Of a stretch of DNA of 64,000 nucleotides, positions 23,663 to 37,011 are shown in pieces. The first letter of the stretch is position 1. Every line of letters begins with the position of its first letter. A program made the position numbers and the translations under genes. The notes beneath the pieces are model-generated. The model searched no databases and had not been told where the DNA came from. It saw nothing but the letters and a program-made list of their open reading frames with translations. The DNA is from Syngnathus acus (taxonomy: Eukaryota > Chordata > Actinopteri > Syngnathiformes > Syngnathidae), in assembly GCF_901709675.1 (NCBI RefSeq), contig NC_051097.1, positions 5,239,039 to 5,303,038 of the forward strand, given 5' to 3'.

Positions 23663-26600
23663 CTGAATGCAACACAACGAAAACAATTGCGTCAGCAAAT
23701 ACCATGGTTGTAGTGAATAGGGAAATTTTTCAGCAAATAGATGATGCCTCACCAACGCCAAAAAAACCTGCAAACTTTCTGAGCTTGTATAATTCAAGAT
23801 GTCAAAGAATTCTAAACATTTGCGGTTCCGCTTTTGTTACAGAAGGTTAAAGCAGTACATCAGCCTTTTTCATTTCTTCTTTGCTAAGTTTACCGCTTTC
23901 ACCATCACTATTTGCTGAACTTTTTCCTTAAGCTGACAACAATCTTCTTCGACAGGAGCAAAAAACATACAAATGTATCTGCCAGATTGAGCTTACAAAA
24001 TATTTGCGTGGGAGCTTTCGCGACGTGTACTCATGAGACCGCCGACACGCACGTCAAGAAACAAGAGATAGAGAAATCTCTCTGTTACTCTGTGGCAGAG
24101 CACCTTTAAGCCTGAGGATAAAAGTGCCAGGTTTTCTACATCAGTCTGCCACGTTGAAGCGCTAAAGCAGACGGACTGTCATTGAGTCAATAGCTCGTGC
24201 CTGGCATATTCAAGAACTAAAACGTCTAAGCGTGATTAGGCATTCAGGTAAAAAGCCGCCATTGGATGGCGCATTATCTGCCGGGAGAATGTGTGAAATG
24301 GCACAGACCACCTGCATTTTTTATTTCCACAGAAGTAAACAAAACTGAGCTTTGCTGTTTTTCTAAGCTCAAATTTATATCATTATGTAGTTTGTGTCAT
24401 TCAGCGAAAATATGCTAATCCATCACTACCGTGTCGCTATTCAAAGGCTTCGCATTTTCGCAGGTTTCACGTTTATAACTAAAAAACAACGAATGCATTT
24501 TGACTGGAGTTCGCCAAACTTGATTTACTGCCATTTCTAAAATAATACTGAATGGAAGATACTCTCGCAGCGTGTCATGAACTCCTGCTTTCATGATCTT
24601 GTTGTATTGCGCAGTGTGTGCAGGTTCAATGGTTCCTCAGTTCCAATCTGAAATGGCTTCCCAGCAGCCAATAGGCTTTGTGACACACAACGTGATGCAA
24701 AGGTGCTTTTGGAGTCCAAACTTTACAACAATGGAGGAAGAAATTATCACTGCGGTCTGTTGTCACTCAGAGTTCTACAACACGGCCAGCTCTCAATATT
24801 ACTTCACAGGACACACGTACACACACAGCATGGTGAGAAAAAAATAAATACGAATGTGGGACAATGCATCGAGCTTCCAATACTTGCTGGGATGGAGTCA
24901 AAAAGGAGCAGGCGAGGAAGTTGTGTACTGATTTGTTTACAGCTGACCAACTGTCAATCAACACTGACGACCAAGGTTGGAAACTCAGTGACTGCTATTT
25001 CTATTTTTACGAGTTGATCGATGACTCAACCGATTAATGATTTCTTCATATCAGCTTTTGTGCTTTTTGAAATGTATAAACCACAAACAGCACATCCAAC
25101 TCATTATTTACCATCGCTGCATTATGATTTGACTAACACATGCTGCTTGGTGTCTGCGCTTTAGTGGTGGAACAAGGACGTGACTAATTAAATACACAGC
25201 AGTGAGCACCATTAGAATATTGTAAAAGGACCACAGAGATTCAAAGGAAAAGGCATGCTGTGACCACCACTGCGTGAAAAGAAGAAGCTGAATATATAAA
25301 GCAAAGGCAAAAAAATAAACAGTAATTGAAAAAAATACAAAATAAGTACAAAAATAAAAAATAGACCCCCAAAAATCCAACAATAACATTTTCCTTTTCA
25401 CAATTTAAAACCAAATGTCTTGATCAAATGTTCGACAATCTTTGATGAAAATACTCAAGAGATAAAGATTATATCCACTTGTCAAATTCAAAATACTGAA
25501 GGGTGCCAACTTGGCAACAATTTCACTTTACTTTTCTGACACCTCTGGTGTCTGTCCCCCCTCGTCATATTATATGATGAATAAACAGGCTGAGCCACCA
25601 TAACGTGGCTCATGGTAGCATATGGCCACTATTTCAAAAGGCTCAATATTGAGCCCTGAGGTACTCCTGAGACTCAACCATTTGCTTCCCCCAGCATTTT
25701 ATTTTTATTTTTTTTTAAATCTTAGACAATTTTATACTATACTCTTACTTTTATACTATTTTTTTATACATACTTTATCCCCGAGTGAGATGACCATTTT
25801 CATACATCCATGACTTCCCCTGATTTGCTCCCTTGCATGCTACTGTACAGCGACTGCCAAGCCAGTGGCCATATTGGGCGATGTAAATTATTCATTTGAG
25901 AAAGCTTTGCCATCCAAAATGTGATACGCAAGCTCTCTTGCTAATTGAAAAACACAGAGAAAAGCATCTCTCACTTCCCAATTCCCTATGGTGCTACGTG
26001 ACAACTTTTGCTATTTATTGAAGAGTATGGAAAATGATGTCATCGTATTCCATAGTAGATTTTTTTTTATTTTTAAAAAAAGCAAATACTAAAACGATGT
26101 ATTCCTTTGATGATTAATAGAACTCAGACGCAATTTAACATCAAACTCCAATTTTTTTGTGACTTTCAAGGCACATTTGGCCAAATTCCACAGAGAGGCT
26201 TTTGGTTGTATAACATTAATTGTACTTCACAGTTATGAGCCAACGAAAGCACTAAAGGCAGCACATCTATAGCTCACTGTCATCACAATCATTTTCAGTG
26301 AATCCCATTGGCTGCCAGTTGTTATATAAAACCTTAAAGGGCGGCCATATGCGCTCCAGCCCTTGCGCCCCAGATTACGCATGCCAGCAGATGGAATGGG
26401 GAGACATGATTCAGTGCTTTACTTCACAGCTCCAAGACTACTTTAATGACCTATCACAGCACGTAAAGGGTAGACGAATGGTACGGCAGGCTGCATAGGA
26501 GGGAGGAAATTGGAACACAGGTGATTATTGCTTTATGGCCTTCCTGTAACTCACAGGGCTTTACATTGTGTTGGCGTGTCACATACAAAATGACAAACGT

Positions 26601-29600
26601 AAATAAATGAAATTGCTTAAATCTCACTGGCAATTTTTGTCACGGAATTTAATGGTAACGCCTTTTGCGTTTTGCTCTGAGGTCGTTTCACAAAAACAAG
26701 AATAAGATCAGAGATTATTCACTATGTGTTTCTATTCCGGCCTACAAAAAACAGGCAACATGCAGTATTTATATTGTAGCGATGTGCAGGCATTTGCTTC
26801 ACTCGTTTCAAAACATCTAAACGGCACGCCAAAAAAAGAAACGCACGAGTCCTCGAAGTCACAAAAAAGAGGAAGGGCTGATTAGCTAGGAAGTTTTGAG
26901 CATGAAATATTAATGCGGTGTCTCGGATCTTTTAGCCACGTATGCGCTTGTTAACGACACGCTCGTCAACATCTCATAATGTGGACTTACAATTAGCCAA
27001 ATGTACTTAACGGCTAAAATGATTTAATGGAAAAACATTTGGTTCTGCATTATTGATGGCTATTGGACCAATTTTACTTTACCATTTATGAGGATTTTTT
27101 TTTTTTTTTTAAATGCAAGAAGACAAGGTCTTAACATGGATGTTCTAAATTATTGTTTGAATTCCAGTGTTGTTTTAGGAAGTTTAGAGTTAGCATGGAT
27201 GTAGCTCAAGTTAAGTTATTGTTCCTGTTAACATTTTTTTTTTTTTTCCTAATCGCAGCTTTTTTTAACCACCATCCAGATTTGTAACTGATCTCTTCAT
27301 GTGTATTTGTACTTTGCCGAGAACATCTTGTATTTTCTGGGATATTTTGTTCATGTGCAGCTTCTTTTAACTCATTCTTTTTTTAAAAAAAGAAAACTGT
27401 GACACCGTCGCCCTTGATGACGACGTCTTGTCGGCTTCAAATAAAAGTCGGTAGATTTCTGATAACCCTCACGTTTAAAGCGGGATGTCACTTTTTTTTT
27501 TGTTTGCTTTGCTTCATCATAAACGTTTGTTTTTCTCGACTGAAAATAAAGTTGTTTTTCGAGTGCTCAGTCTAATGAAGCCCAGGTTAGAACTGTCCAA
27601 AATAAGCACTTTGATATTTTTATTATAGCAAGTAAACAGGAAGATGATTTTTTTTTTCTTCCTCCCCTTGAAGGCTCGTAACTCTTTTTCAGATGACTAC
27701 TTTTGGGCTTCCAGAAACATGTTGTCTTTGAATCATGCTGAGCCATTTTTCCTTTTTAATTGCTTACAGATTTTCTTGCAGTTAAAATGTTTAAAAAAAT
27801 TATGATTGATGTTGATGTCTTGAATACTGGATGATTTTGGGTTTTTTTAGGTTCAGGAGTATGTTTTGCGCTTTTCTCAGGTGAATCATATGCTGCAATG
27901 TGTTATATCGACCTAACGGCAACAGTTTACGTGTCCACACCAGGTAAAGATGGAGTCAGGATTGCCAGCACATTTATAATTGAAAAGTTGGCTGCATTGC
28001 AAAGGTGATCATGTTTGTGATCGTAGTGTAAGTTTACAATGCTTATTCTTGGGGGAGGATAATGAAAATAATAATTCAAAAACACCTATTATGGAGGAAC
28101 ACAAAAGGGCAAAAAACAACTAAAACAAAAACTGATCTTGGGTGGAAGCTTTGTGGTCCATTGGTTGAATTTCCTACCTTTGCGAGACAAACTATTTGCA
28201 AAGTAAATTGCTCGCAAAGGGAATTGTGTTATTTATTCATAATAGTGTGTTTTTACTTATTTCTGTATTGTAATGTTTTTATTTTCAAGAATACTAATAG
28301 GGTAAAATGAGTTCTTTGTGTAACCGGAATAAATGAATTGCATTTCCATTCATTTCAATGGGCTACACTAAAATCAGTCATCTTTTTCTTTTCCCCAACA
28401 TTTCAATTCAGTAATGAACAAAAGAAAAGAAAAAAAATACACTGTTGACATTGTTTGGAGGCCTTCCTTCTAACTATGCTCACTTATTGTGCCACTGCAG
28501 AAAAAAAAAAGACGCAGTTGGCAAACGAGTCCTGCTCGTTGGCTCAGATTTGTTTTTGAAAACAAAAAAATGAGAAAAAAATGTTTTGCAATGCGGAAGT
28601 GGAAGAAAAACTGCGGAATTCAATGAAGCAAAGCTAAATGAAACGTAAATCCTAATCAAACTGGCCGTGCATTGTGTAGATTTGAGTGCATGTGTAGAAA
28701 ACGTCAACTCATTTTGTCGCAAACAAGACAGCACCGGGTTTCATGCTTTGATGAGGGATGAACCTTTCATTTTCAGCCATTTGTTCCACCACCTATTTGT
28801 TCGGGATGACTTGACTAATACTTCAAACGTCGCAAGAGGCGGACACAATAACGACGATGTCAGCTCGCGTTCTTCGTCTCGCGTTCAAAAAGAAAAAGCG
28901 GACCGTCACTTGACAAAACGCTTCAGTGGGAGGGAAACAATTTCCGACGTGACATGTAAAGAGCGTTAAGTACAGTATGGATGTCAGATTTGCAAGAATA
29001 CAGCAGAGATGATTAGAGACTATCAACAGTCTCGTCATTTGTCAAACTATTTTTACATAAAAAGGTTATGTTAATGGCACGTTAGTTTGATTAGTACAAA
29101 GTGTGAACGCTTGAAAGGTGACATCATCCATCTGAAATGCCCTAATAATGCAAAAGTCGGCTTTGTTTTTGCTTTCTGAGGCTTTTTTTATTGACACTTA
29201 ATACAAAAGACTGCCTAACTTGATTTATTATGGCTCCATGTGACCTTTTTTTTGGTCTCTATCAAAAAGACAAACTTGCTCTCAGCCTAAAAAGATAAGA
29301 TTTTCTTTTTCTTTGTTTTTCTGTTCTGGCTGAGTTTAGCTGAGTATAAGTTCCCGCTACTGTCCGTAGGGCAAGGACTTTGATCCAATAATGATAATTT
29401 GCCCCACGAATGACTTTGTGAAACAATTTAGTGTTCCCACACAGTATTGACTTGTTTGCTCCCATTCTGCACATGTCCTCGCCGTGAAGCAATACAGCGT
29501 GATGTCATCTAATTGGTTATTATTTATTATTTTTTTTACAAAGGCAATTACGGTAAATGTTATTAAATTCAATTTGTCGGATGGCCTGGCGAGGTCCACA

Positions 29601-32600
29601 TTTGTGCGTTTGTGTTTCGTCATCAGCGGCTGAAGGACGACAAGTTGCATGAGGTATTTGACAAATATATTACATCTGCTCTACATTAGCTAGCACTAGT
29701 TCATCATCCAGAACAGTCCACAAAAATCCTTTAATAAAGTAGTCGTGGGTCTTGGATTTAAAAAGTACAGCATGTTTTTTCTCAAGCTCTTTTCAACAAG
29801 TTAGCTCACATTTTGAAAAGCGCAGATTTAATAACATGGGAGTGACCATTGCTAACTAAAAGAAAAATGAAACTGACTTCACTCGACAAAGACAATTCCT
29901 TCTTAAAGATACACTTTAAGATACAAAAGCAAGATTTTAGACTTTAATTGCAGCCCTTACACTGGCACTCCTTAAAAATGTTCTCATTTGACTCATTTTC
30001 ACACAGTGGTTGTAGAACTGGTCCAGTTTCCGAGTCAAATGTCGCACATAACTGCCTCACAGGCCAACAGATGTTTTAGTAATCTGCATTATACATCTCT
30101 TTTGTCTCGCTAAATTACAGCAGATGAAGCAAGCTAACATCTGGCGCTTTCTCTCTTAAAAAAACAAAACATTGCATGATTATACTTTGTAACATTCCCT
30201 GAAGGGCAGTAATAACAGGTTTTGCTTAGGAAGCGACCGCCGTAATCGTCGACCTATGGAACTCTAGTTCCTGTCGAGGTAATATGCGGCAGCCCACGGG
30301 GGATGTGGAGGGTGGGGGCGGCGGGAGAAATACTTTTTCATGTTAATAAGAAAGCAAAGTCCAGCCATAAATCACACAGACAGAGACGCAATTGAAATGC
30401 CTTTGTGAAATCCCTCCGTGAAATTCATCTAGCAAAAAGTGTTCCAAATATTACAGAATGCATCTTAATCACACGCTACAGTGCACACTGGGGGGTTGAG
30501 GGGGAATGACAATAGGAAGACACACACAAACCGTGCAAGAGAGGTCGGGCGTGATTTCGCTTGACCTGAGCTGTTTGCTGGGGCTTGATTTATATATTGT
30601 TACTTTGGTTCTGTCATTGTAAAAAAAAAAAAAAAAATGGATGAAAGAAAATGCAGCGGTGGAGTTTTTACTCATTTATTGTCAGAGCAGCGGTGTTATA
30701 AACGAAGCGAGTGATAGCATCAGTAAACATTGGAGCAGGCGTTCAGAGTGACAGGCAATATTGCCTTGCAACTGTCTAACACACAGGTAAGTTCAAAGAA
30801 GCGACGCTCCAAGAATTTTAATGACAGATTTTATTTATAACCCACTTTAAATTGAGATGTTTATAGAATATTATATGGTGACAACTGTGTCATCGTTCGA
30901 GGACCTTGAGGAAGAGTGACTTTTTATCCTTTTCTATTTACAGTAAACTGAGGTTTCACGTGTGACTCTCCACCAATCAAGTATGAAATTGAACAAATCA
31001 TTTTTGTCTTGGCTCACTATTTTCTCAAATGTGTATCTGAAATTTAGATCATTGCCACCCCTGCAACTGAGTTTCCTCGCCCCTGACTTGCTAGCGAAGC
31101 TGGAATTCACTATCTTTAACATTGAGTTAAAGCCAAAAGGTACGCAGAGTCGCACTGAGGATTGGTTCGTGTTGTTAACGTGGTGGAAGATGGCAAAACT
31201 TTTGTGTTTGGAGACGTGACCATATGCCACGTGCACACAGTTCAGTGTATAAACTGCCGACTCCACCGTTAAAACTACTTTTATTGAGTTATTATTTTTT
31301 CTGTGACTAATGCATATTCTAATGCATCATCTTGAACATATGATGGCAGTTTCAGAGACAATTATTGACATATTTTCATTGATTTTGTGGCCAATTTCAG
31401 AAATTGATGCATTTACATAAATACAAATGTGCCTATGCAAGTGTAAGGCAAGCATAAGCAAGTATTTTAGTCTTTTATGGTCTTAAGCCTTAGCCGTGAA
31501 ACCAGCACTCTGTTGCAAATAGCTCCCTAGTTTTGAAGTAAACAAGTTTCTCATCTACTGTTTTAGTGTTCCTATTGCAGAAAATTCCCAGAGATAATCA
31601 GCATTCACCAAATTAACTGGACTTCCTCCTCTGTTCCTTATATGAACTGCATATATGGTGCAGAACAACTTGTAAACATCCTTGTTTTTAACCATTAGGT
31701 CAGCAAATGGAACATGATTACCAAAATGGAACATGATGAGGTAATAGTCATATTAGTGTGCTCGGCGGTTGTGATGAAGCTATGGGATGATAATTCATTG
31801 AATCAAAGCCATCCATTCAGTCATTCCAGTCTTAAGCATATGATAAGGGATAGTGCCGGAAGACAGAGTAATTTGCAAGAGTAATGCATGAATGGCATAA
31901 CTGACTAACTGATGTATAACATAATGATTTTGACAAATTTCATGTCGATCCTATTCATGTTATCACTGGCATATTTTTTTTTTATATCTGACAAAGGGAA
32001 AGACATCTCATTCAGAATCCCCTGCATATTCGTGGTTCATTTTGCATGAATTCACTTATTTGAATTTTTGGGTGGAACATATCCCCAGCTAGTTGCTGAA
32101 ACACATTTTTTCTGAATTATTCGGTCTAAATAGAAAAGTAGAAGTATGCTGAAGTGATATAGCTCCACTGAGAGACAAGTTTTGTATGTCAGGGAGTAGC
32201 TAGGTTAAGCCTGGGCTGTAAGGGGAATAAATGGAGAATCTTTGCCACATGTGGATGTACATATACACTTAAGGTGCATTTTTTGCTGTTTTTCTTTCCA
32301 AAATCAAATAAGTCATTTATTTTTATCAACAATGTCGCAAATGTGTTTGAAATGATATCATACTTTGGGGTACAATATATTAATGTTTTGAATCTTATTG
32401 AACAATGACAGTATTCATATACATTTTGTTTTTAAATAGTGTTTCAGTTGTGTCTATGGTTTATCTACTGTGGTTATGTTTTCTAATAGGACTTCAGCTG
32501 TTACATGTCATGTATGTATTGTCATCAAGGATACATGGTCGCTGTAAATGCACAATATCACAGCTGCTTCACAGGTTCTATTTTTGAAAATGAGATATAT

Positions 32601-32661
32601 GTCGTATCTTGCTCGAGTCACTTAGCAGGTCTCTGCTGTGCGAGATATCGGGCTGTGTGAG

Positions 32662-32712
32662 ATATACACACACATATATATACTATATATATATATATAT
32701 ATATATGTGTAT
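32662..32712 (+). repeat. Compound AC/TA dinucleotide microsatellite
   Basis: ACACACACATATATATAC is followed by a long run of AT dinucleotides and TGTGTAT. A simple repeat in intron 2. Confidence 0.8.
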
Positions 32713-33779
32713 AAATGCAAAATTATGTTGCTTTGTCTTTCTTTCTCTAAGTTTGAGGCTCCCTAGAAATTCATCTTTGACCAGTTTGACCTTAATACGG
32801 TTTTATGAGGCTCAGCAGGTCGACAACATTTTGTCTTTGCTTCTAACACGCATTCCCATTAAATTGCCTACAACCTCTGCCTTCATGAATATAAATGGGC
32901 CCAACGTCAGAACATTAAAAACACATTTTGGGGTCTCAAAGTCGCTGTAGAGCGGACTCTAAATACACATTATGCCCTTCTCTATGATTCTGGGATACAT
33001 TTAAGTGCCACTGTTGGTCAAACATTCATAATTTCAAGGCTTTTGCTTCATCTTCCTGAGCATTATTCTGAGTTAAAAAATTCAAGCACGGCTCTCATGA
33101 CATACATTGAAATTAAGACTGAAGTAGACTGCAATAAGCAAATCCCATGTCAAGGAATTATATGCAAAAATTGTATGAAGCCTTCCAACAACCTGGACAC
33201 ACACATCTGATGGTTCCATTGCATATAGTTGAAGTTTGAAAAGTATAAAACCTACTAATTACTCTCTTGTAAATATTGAGCATTTTTTGGCTACAGTTTA
33301 ATGAAGCCAGTTTGCTTTGTTTCTGATTCTCTGCAACCTACACGAACAGTTAAAGAAAAAATAAAAGTTTATACTCTGAGACTCCTACAGAACATCTGAC
33401 TCACTCGGCAAAACTGTGAAAATGTCAGACATTGTTATACTCGCTTCTTTATGTTAGAAATACAAAGCGTGGCAGGCTGCTTGGTGCTGTAAACACAGCG
33501 CTTACTTTCATGTGTGATCAAGCTGAATGAGTTTACCAGCTGCTACGCTGGGCTGACGGATGCACAGCCAGCTTTTTGTTCACTTAGGTGGCCGATTCCT
33601 ATTAGAAAATGAAATGGCAAGGAAAATTAAAAACATGTTTAGTGCGAAATACATATTCATGTGTATTGAGAATATGTCAGATGCAAGAGACATAAATAAG
33701 ATCATAAATTGAGATATGTGAGAAACAAGATATAAAAATACTGTGCAAAATACTGTTATCGACCAATCATTTTGGTCCT

Positions 33780-33915
33780 AAGCCAATCACAGGGCATATT
33801 TTGACAAGCATTCCAGTCTTAATGGAATGTGTAAAGAAGCTTGGGTAATTAAAGAAAATCCATGCAAGCAAGGGAGAAGATGCAAACTCCAAACAGGAGT
33901 GCCTGAGTTGAGATT
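33780..33915 (+). repeat. Fish interspersed repeat fragment
   Basis: Contains AGCCAATCACAGGGCATAT and, further on, GAGAAGATGCAAACTCCAA. Both are characteristic pieces of a widespread fish repeat in which GGGGAGAACATGCAAACTCC is the common form. Diverged and incomplete. Confidence 0.45.
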
Positions 33916-36879
33916 CTTAGAAATAATTGTGAATTCTTTAGTAACTCATTCACTACCATTCACGGCTTTAGACGTCAAAGATATTATAGTGGTACCACAT
34001 GCAAACCAACACTCGCAGGCATACATTCTTTCTGCTTAGTGGGTACATTGCCTATCAATGGGTCTTACCGGAGCTGGGGAGCGTTTTTTTGCCTCTTATT
34101 CTTGCTGTGAGCTTCTCTTATAACGGCACACTACAGTAGATAAAGGCACGCCACTTCAAATTCTGTGTTTACTCATTTTAGAGTTACTGCAACCAGTATG
34201 TCTGCTTTGCTCGCCTCGCCTTTTGTTGGTCACAACTCGGCACCTCTGGACCTCATCCCTGTCCAAAGTCGACAACTCGGGCCCATTCATCAACAGACTC
34301 AATAAACATTTGTTACTTAAATCTGCCTCTTCTTCCGTATCTGCTCTTTGGTCGGTCATCCTTCGCGCACTGAACCGTATCACTTAAAGTGTCACATTAA
34401 CCTCAAACAGCGAGTTACCAAACTCCTAATGTCATAAATAGCATTTAAATATTGAAATGTGAACTCAGAATGGCAGAATTCAAAGGGCAACTTATACGGT
34501 TGCGGATTAAAGTGTCAGCGCCCGACACACAAACGCCATTAACACGGGACAGGGCGACAGCTTTTTAAAAATATTATTTATTACGTGTACATTTCAGATG
34601 CTCTTTCACTATATTAGACAGATTAAGCGGCTAATATGAGACGACGGCAGCGGCGAGACCGACGTCCCCGCCTTCGAGTGCTGTGTTGCTCTTGTGGAGA
34701 TTGCCATAGTCTCACGGGGGTTGGCAGCAACCCACGCGGTGAATTAGTCACCACTTAACCCTGACACTTCCTTTCTCCCCTCCCTTCCCTGTTTCATCGC
34801 TAATTAGCCAACCCTTTTCCTTGCTGACGATTAGTCGGCGTACAGTTGGGGCTTTTTGCCCACAAAAAGGAAGTGGTGTGGATTGCATGGCAGATAAGCA
34901 CAAAAGAGACTGTATAGAGCAAGGGATGCAGGACACAAGGTCTTCTGACAGCAGGCACAGCTGTTGTCTGCACCTTGTGATCACAAACTGAATTTTTCAG
35001 AGTTACTTGAAGCAAGGCGGACAGAGAAAAATATTGCCTAATGAACCACATTCTGCTTCACCGTGTTGCACAAAACAACTCTGGCTTTTGTGTTGTCAAA
35101 AATAGTCTGCTTTTTATATTTGTGTAAACTTGACATGACTTAAATGTTGCATGCACTATTACCAAAGTTTTGCATTGGACTTCTGGCCTTTCTTTTCTAT
35201 GCTTTCACCAAAGACTTTTTTTTTTTTTACTAGTTGGTCGCACACCCGAGAAGTAAAAAGGGCGACGCCCACACCCGCCAATGGCATGTTTTTCCCGTCG
35301 GTTTACTACTGACAGGTTAATTGAAGATCTAAATCGTCTTTAGGTATGAATGTGAGTATTAAGGGCTATTTATATGACCTGCGATTGGTTGTGCAAGTGG
35401 TCCAAGCTGTACCCAAAGTCATCTGGGAAAGAGTCTAGCTAACCCGTAATTGATGGCTGTCTCATTTCAAAATTTCTTGTATTAATCTAGACTGTCTCAC
35501 TGCAGTTTACCCTCTTATCTGAAAACAGCCATTATCTCTTTCAACTGTTAAAAATAGTCAGATGTGCGCGAGTCCAAAAATGACTCAACTTGTTACATAA
35601 GCCAGCTAATGTGTCCTTAAAAACAAAGCAATGATGAGATGACAGCGTTATTAAAAAATGAAAAAATGTTTTTTTGTGTGTTTGTGTGGGTGGGTGAGTC
35701 CACAAAGCCCATCCGTGCTCAGGCGCGTGACCTCACCGCCAGCGCTCATCTGTTTGATACTAAACACAGCAGACCTGCTTTCATGTCTCCGTCCATTACT
35801 GTACCACCCCCCCGCTCACCTTCCTGTCGCATCCCCTAATGGCCTTCTATGCCCCTCCTCCAAGCCCCTACCTTGCTCTATTTTGTGTTCTTCTATTCCT
35901 TATTCTGTTTCATCCATCCTGACTTCCTGTCACCTCTCCGTCGCTTTCCCCTCCTGCGGCTACCATGGTAGTACACCTCCTGAATTAAACATGGCCGTGG
36001 CAAAATTGCAAACTCCATCAAATCAGCTTTCCAATTACAAACCGCTCATCCCGGCTAACGCGAGACGCCGAGTCGAGACGAATGGCGCACCTTGTTGCGG
36101 TGAGTCATGAAAAAACAAAAAACGTTAAAAAAAGGACTAACTGTGGTTTAATAGAGATCTTGAAATTCGAGAGTGAGGCTTGAGAAGTTTTCATATGCAA
36201 ATGACAAGCCCGGATAATTGATTCAAGGCTCATCTGCGGACTGATTAGGCATAATTAACAATGTCGAGGAAATGTTCTGTTAGCGCAATGCATAATGCGC
36301 TTGTATAACGGCATATGTCACGATATCAAGCAGCCGAGAGGAAGGAAGTCCATTTCAAATACATGCAATGCCATTCCTTAGAGATCCATAGTGAGAGTCG
36401 ATATCCCAAAAAGAAAAAATATTGAACTGTTGTGACTCTTCGCAGAAGTCGCTAGCCTACAGAAATAACCCAAACAGCACAGCGCCAACTTATCAAGAAA
36501 CTCTGGACAACATCTAAGATCTGCAAGTCTCTCTCAGTATTCATGACGCAACAATAATGACAAAAATGTCGTCTATGGCAAAGTTCCAAGGCGAAAACCA
36601 CTGCTCACCGAAAAGCAACATAAAAGCTCATTTTACTTTTGCACTCAGACCTAACAAACCTTGAATACACACATTTATCCTTGAGAGCACTTTGAAACCC
36701 ACAGATGGATCTCACCTTCTATACACCAAAGCAATGGTCAGTGTGGGCAATACAAAGCAGTACATGGAAATGAATGGGCAGTGCTGGCCGATGCAATAGT
36801 TTGGTCGACATATCCTTGGCAGCATACAAAAGAATCAACAAACAAGAAAGCAGAGAGAGAAAAAAGTGATCGGGTTTGA

Positions 36880-37011
36880 AAGTAGACGTTTACTTGTATG
36901 TATATCGTGTACTATGTCTTGTCACCGTGGGATAGTGGAAACGTAATTTCGATTTCTTTGTGTGTCTTGGCATGTGAAGAGATTGACAATAAAGCAGACT
37001 TTGACTTTGAC
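36880..37011 (+). mobile_element. LINE 3' tail fragment
   Basis: Ends with GACAATAAAGCAGACTTTG and a short TTTGAC repeat. The upstream stretch contains TGTCACCGTGGGATAGTGG and TGTGTCTTGGCATGTGAAG. This is the form of the 3' untranslated end and short-unit tail of fish L2-like LINEs. No ORF remains. Confidence 0.5.

Noticed and set aside
23396-23850. Plus-strand and alternate-frame ORFs over brinp1 exon 3
   Set aside because: Shadows of the coding exon. The minus-strand MACPF frame is the real one.
35658-36110. 150-codon plus-strand ORF running into GTGAGT
   Set aside because: Pro/Ser/Leu-rich from CT-rich sequence. The GTGAGT near its end could be chance, and no homologous protein is recognised. 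RNA data would be needed to revive it.
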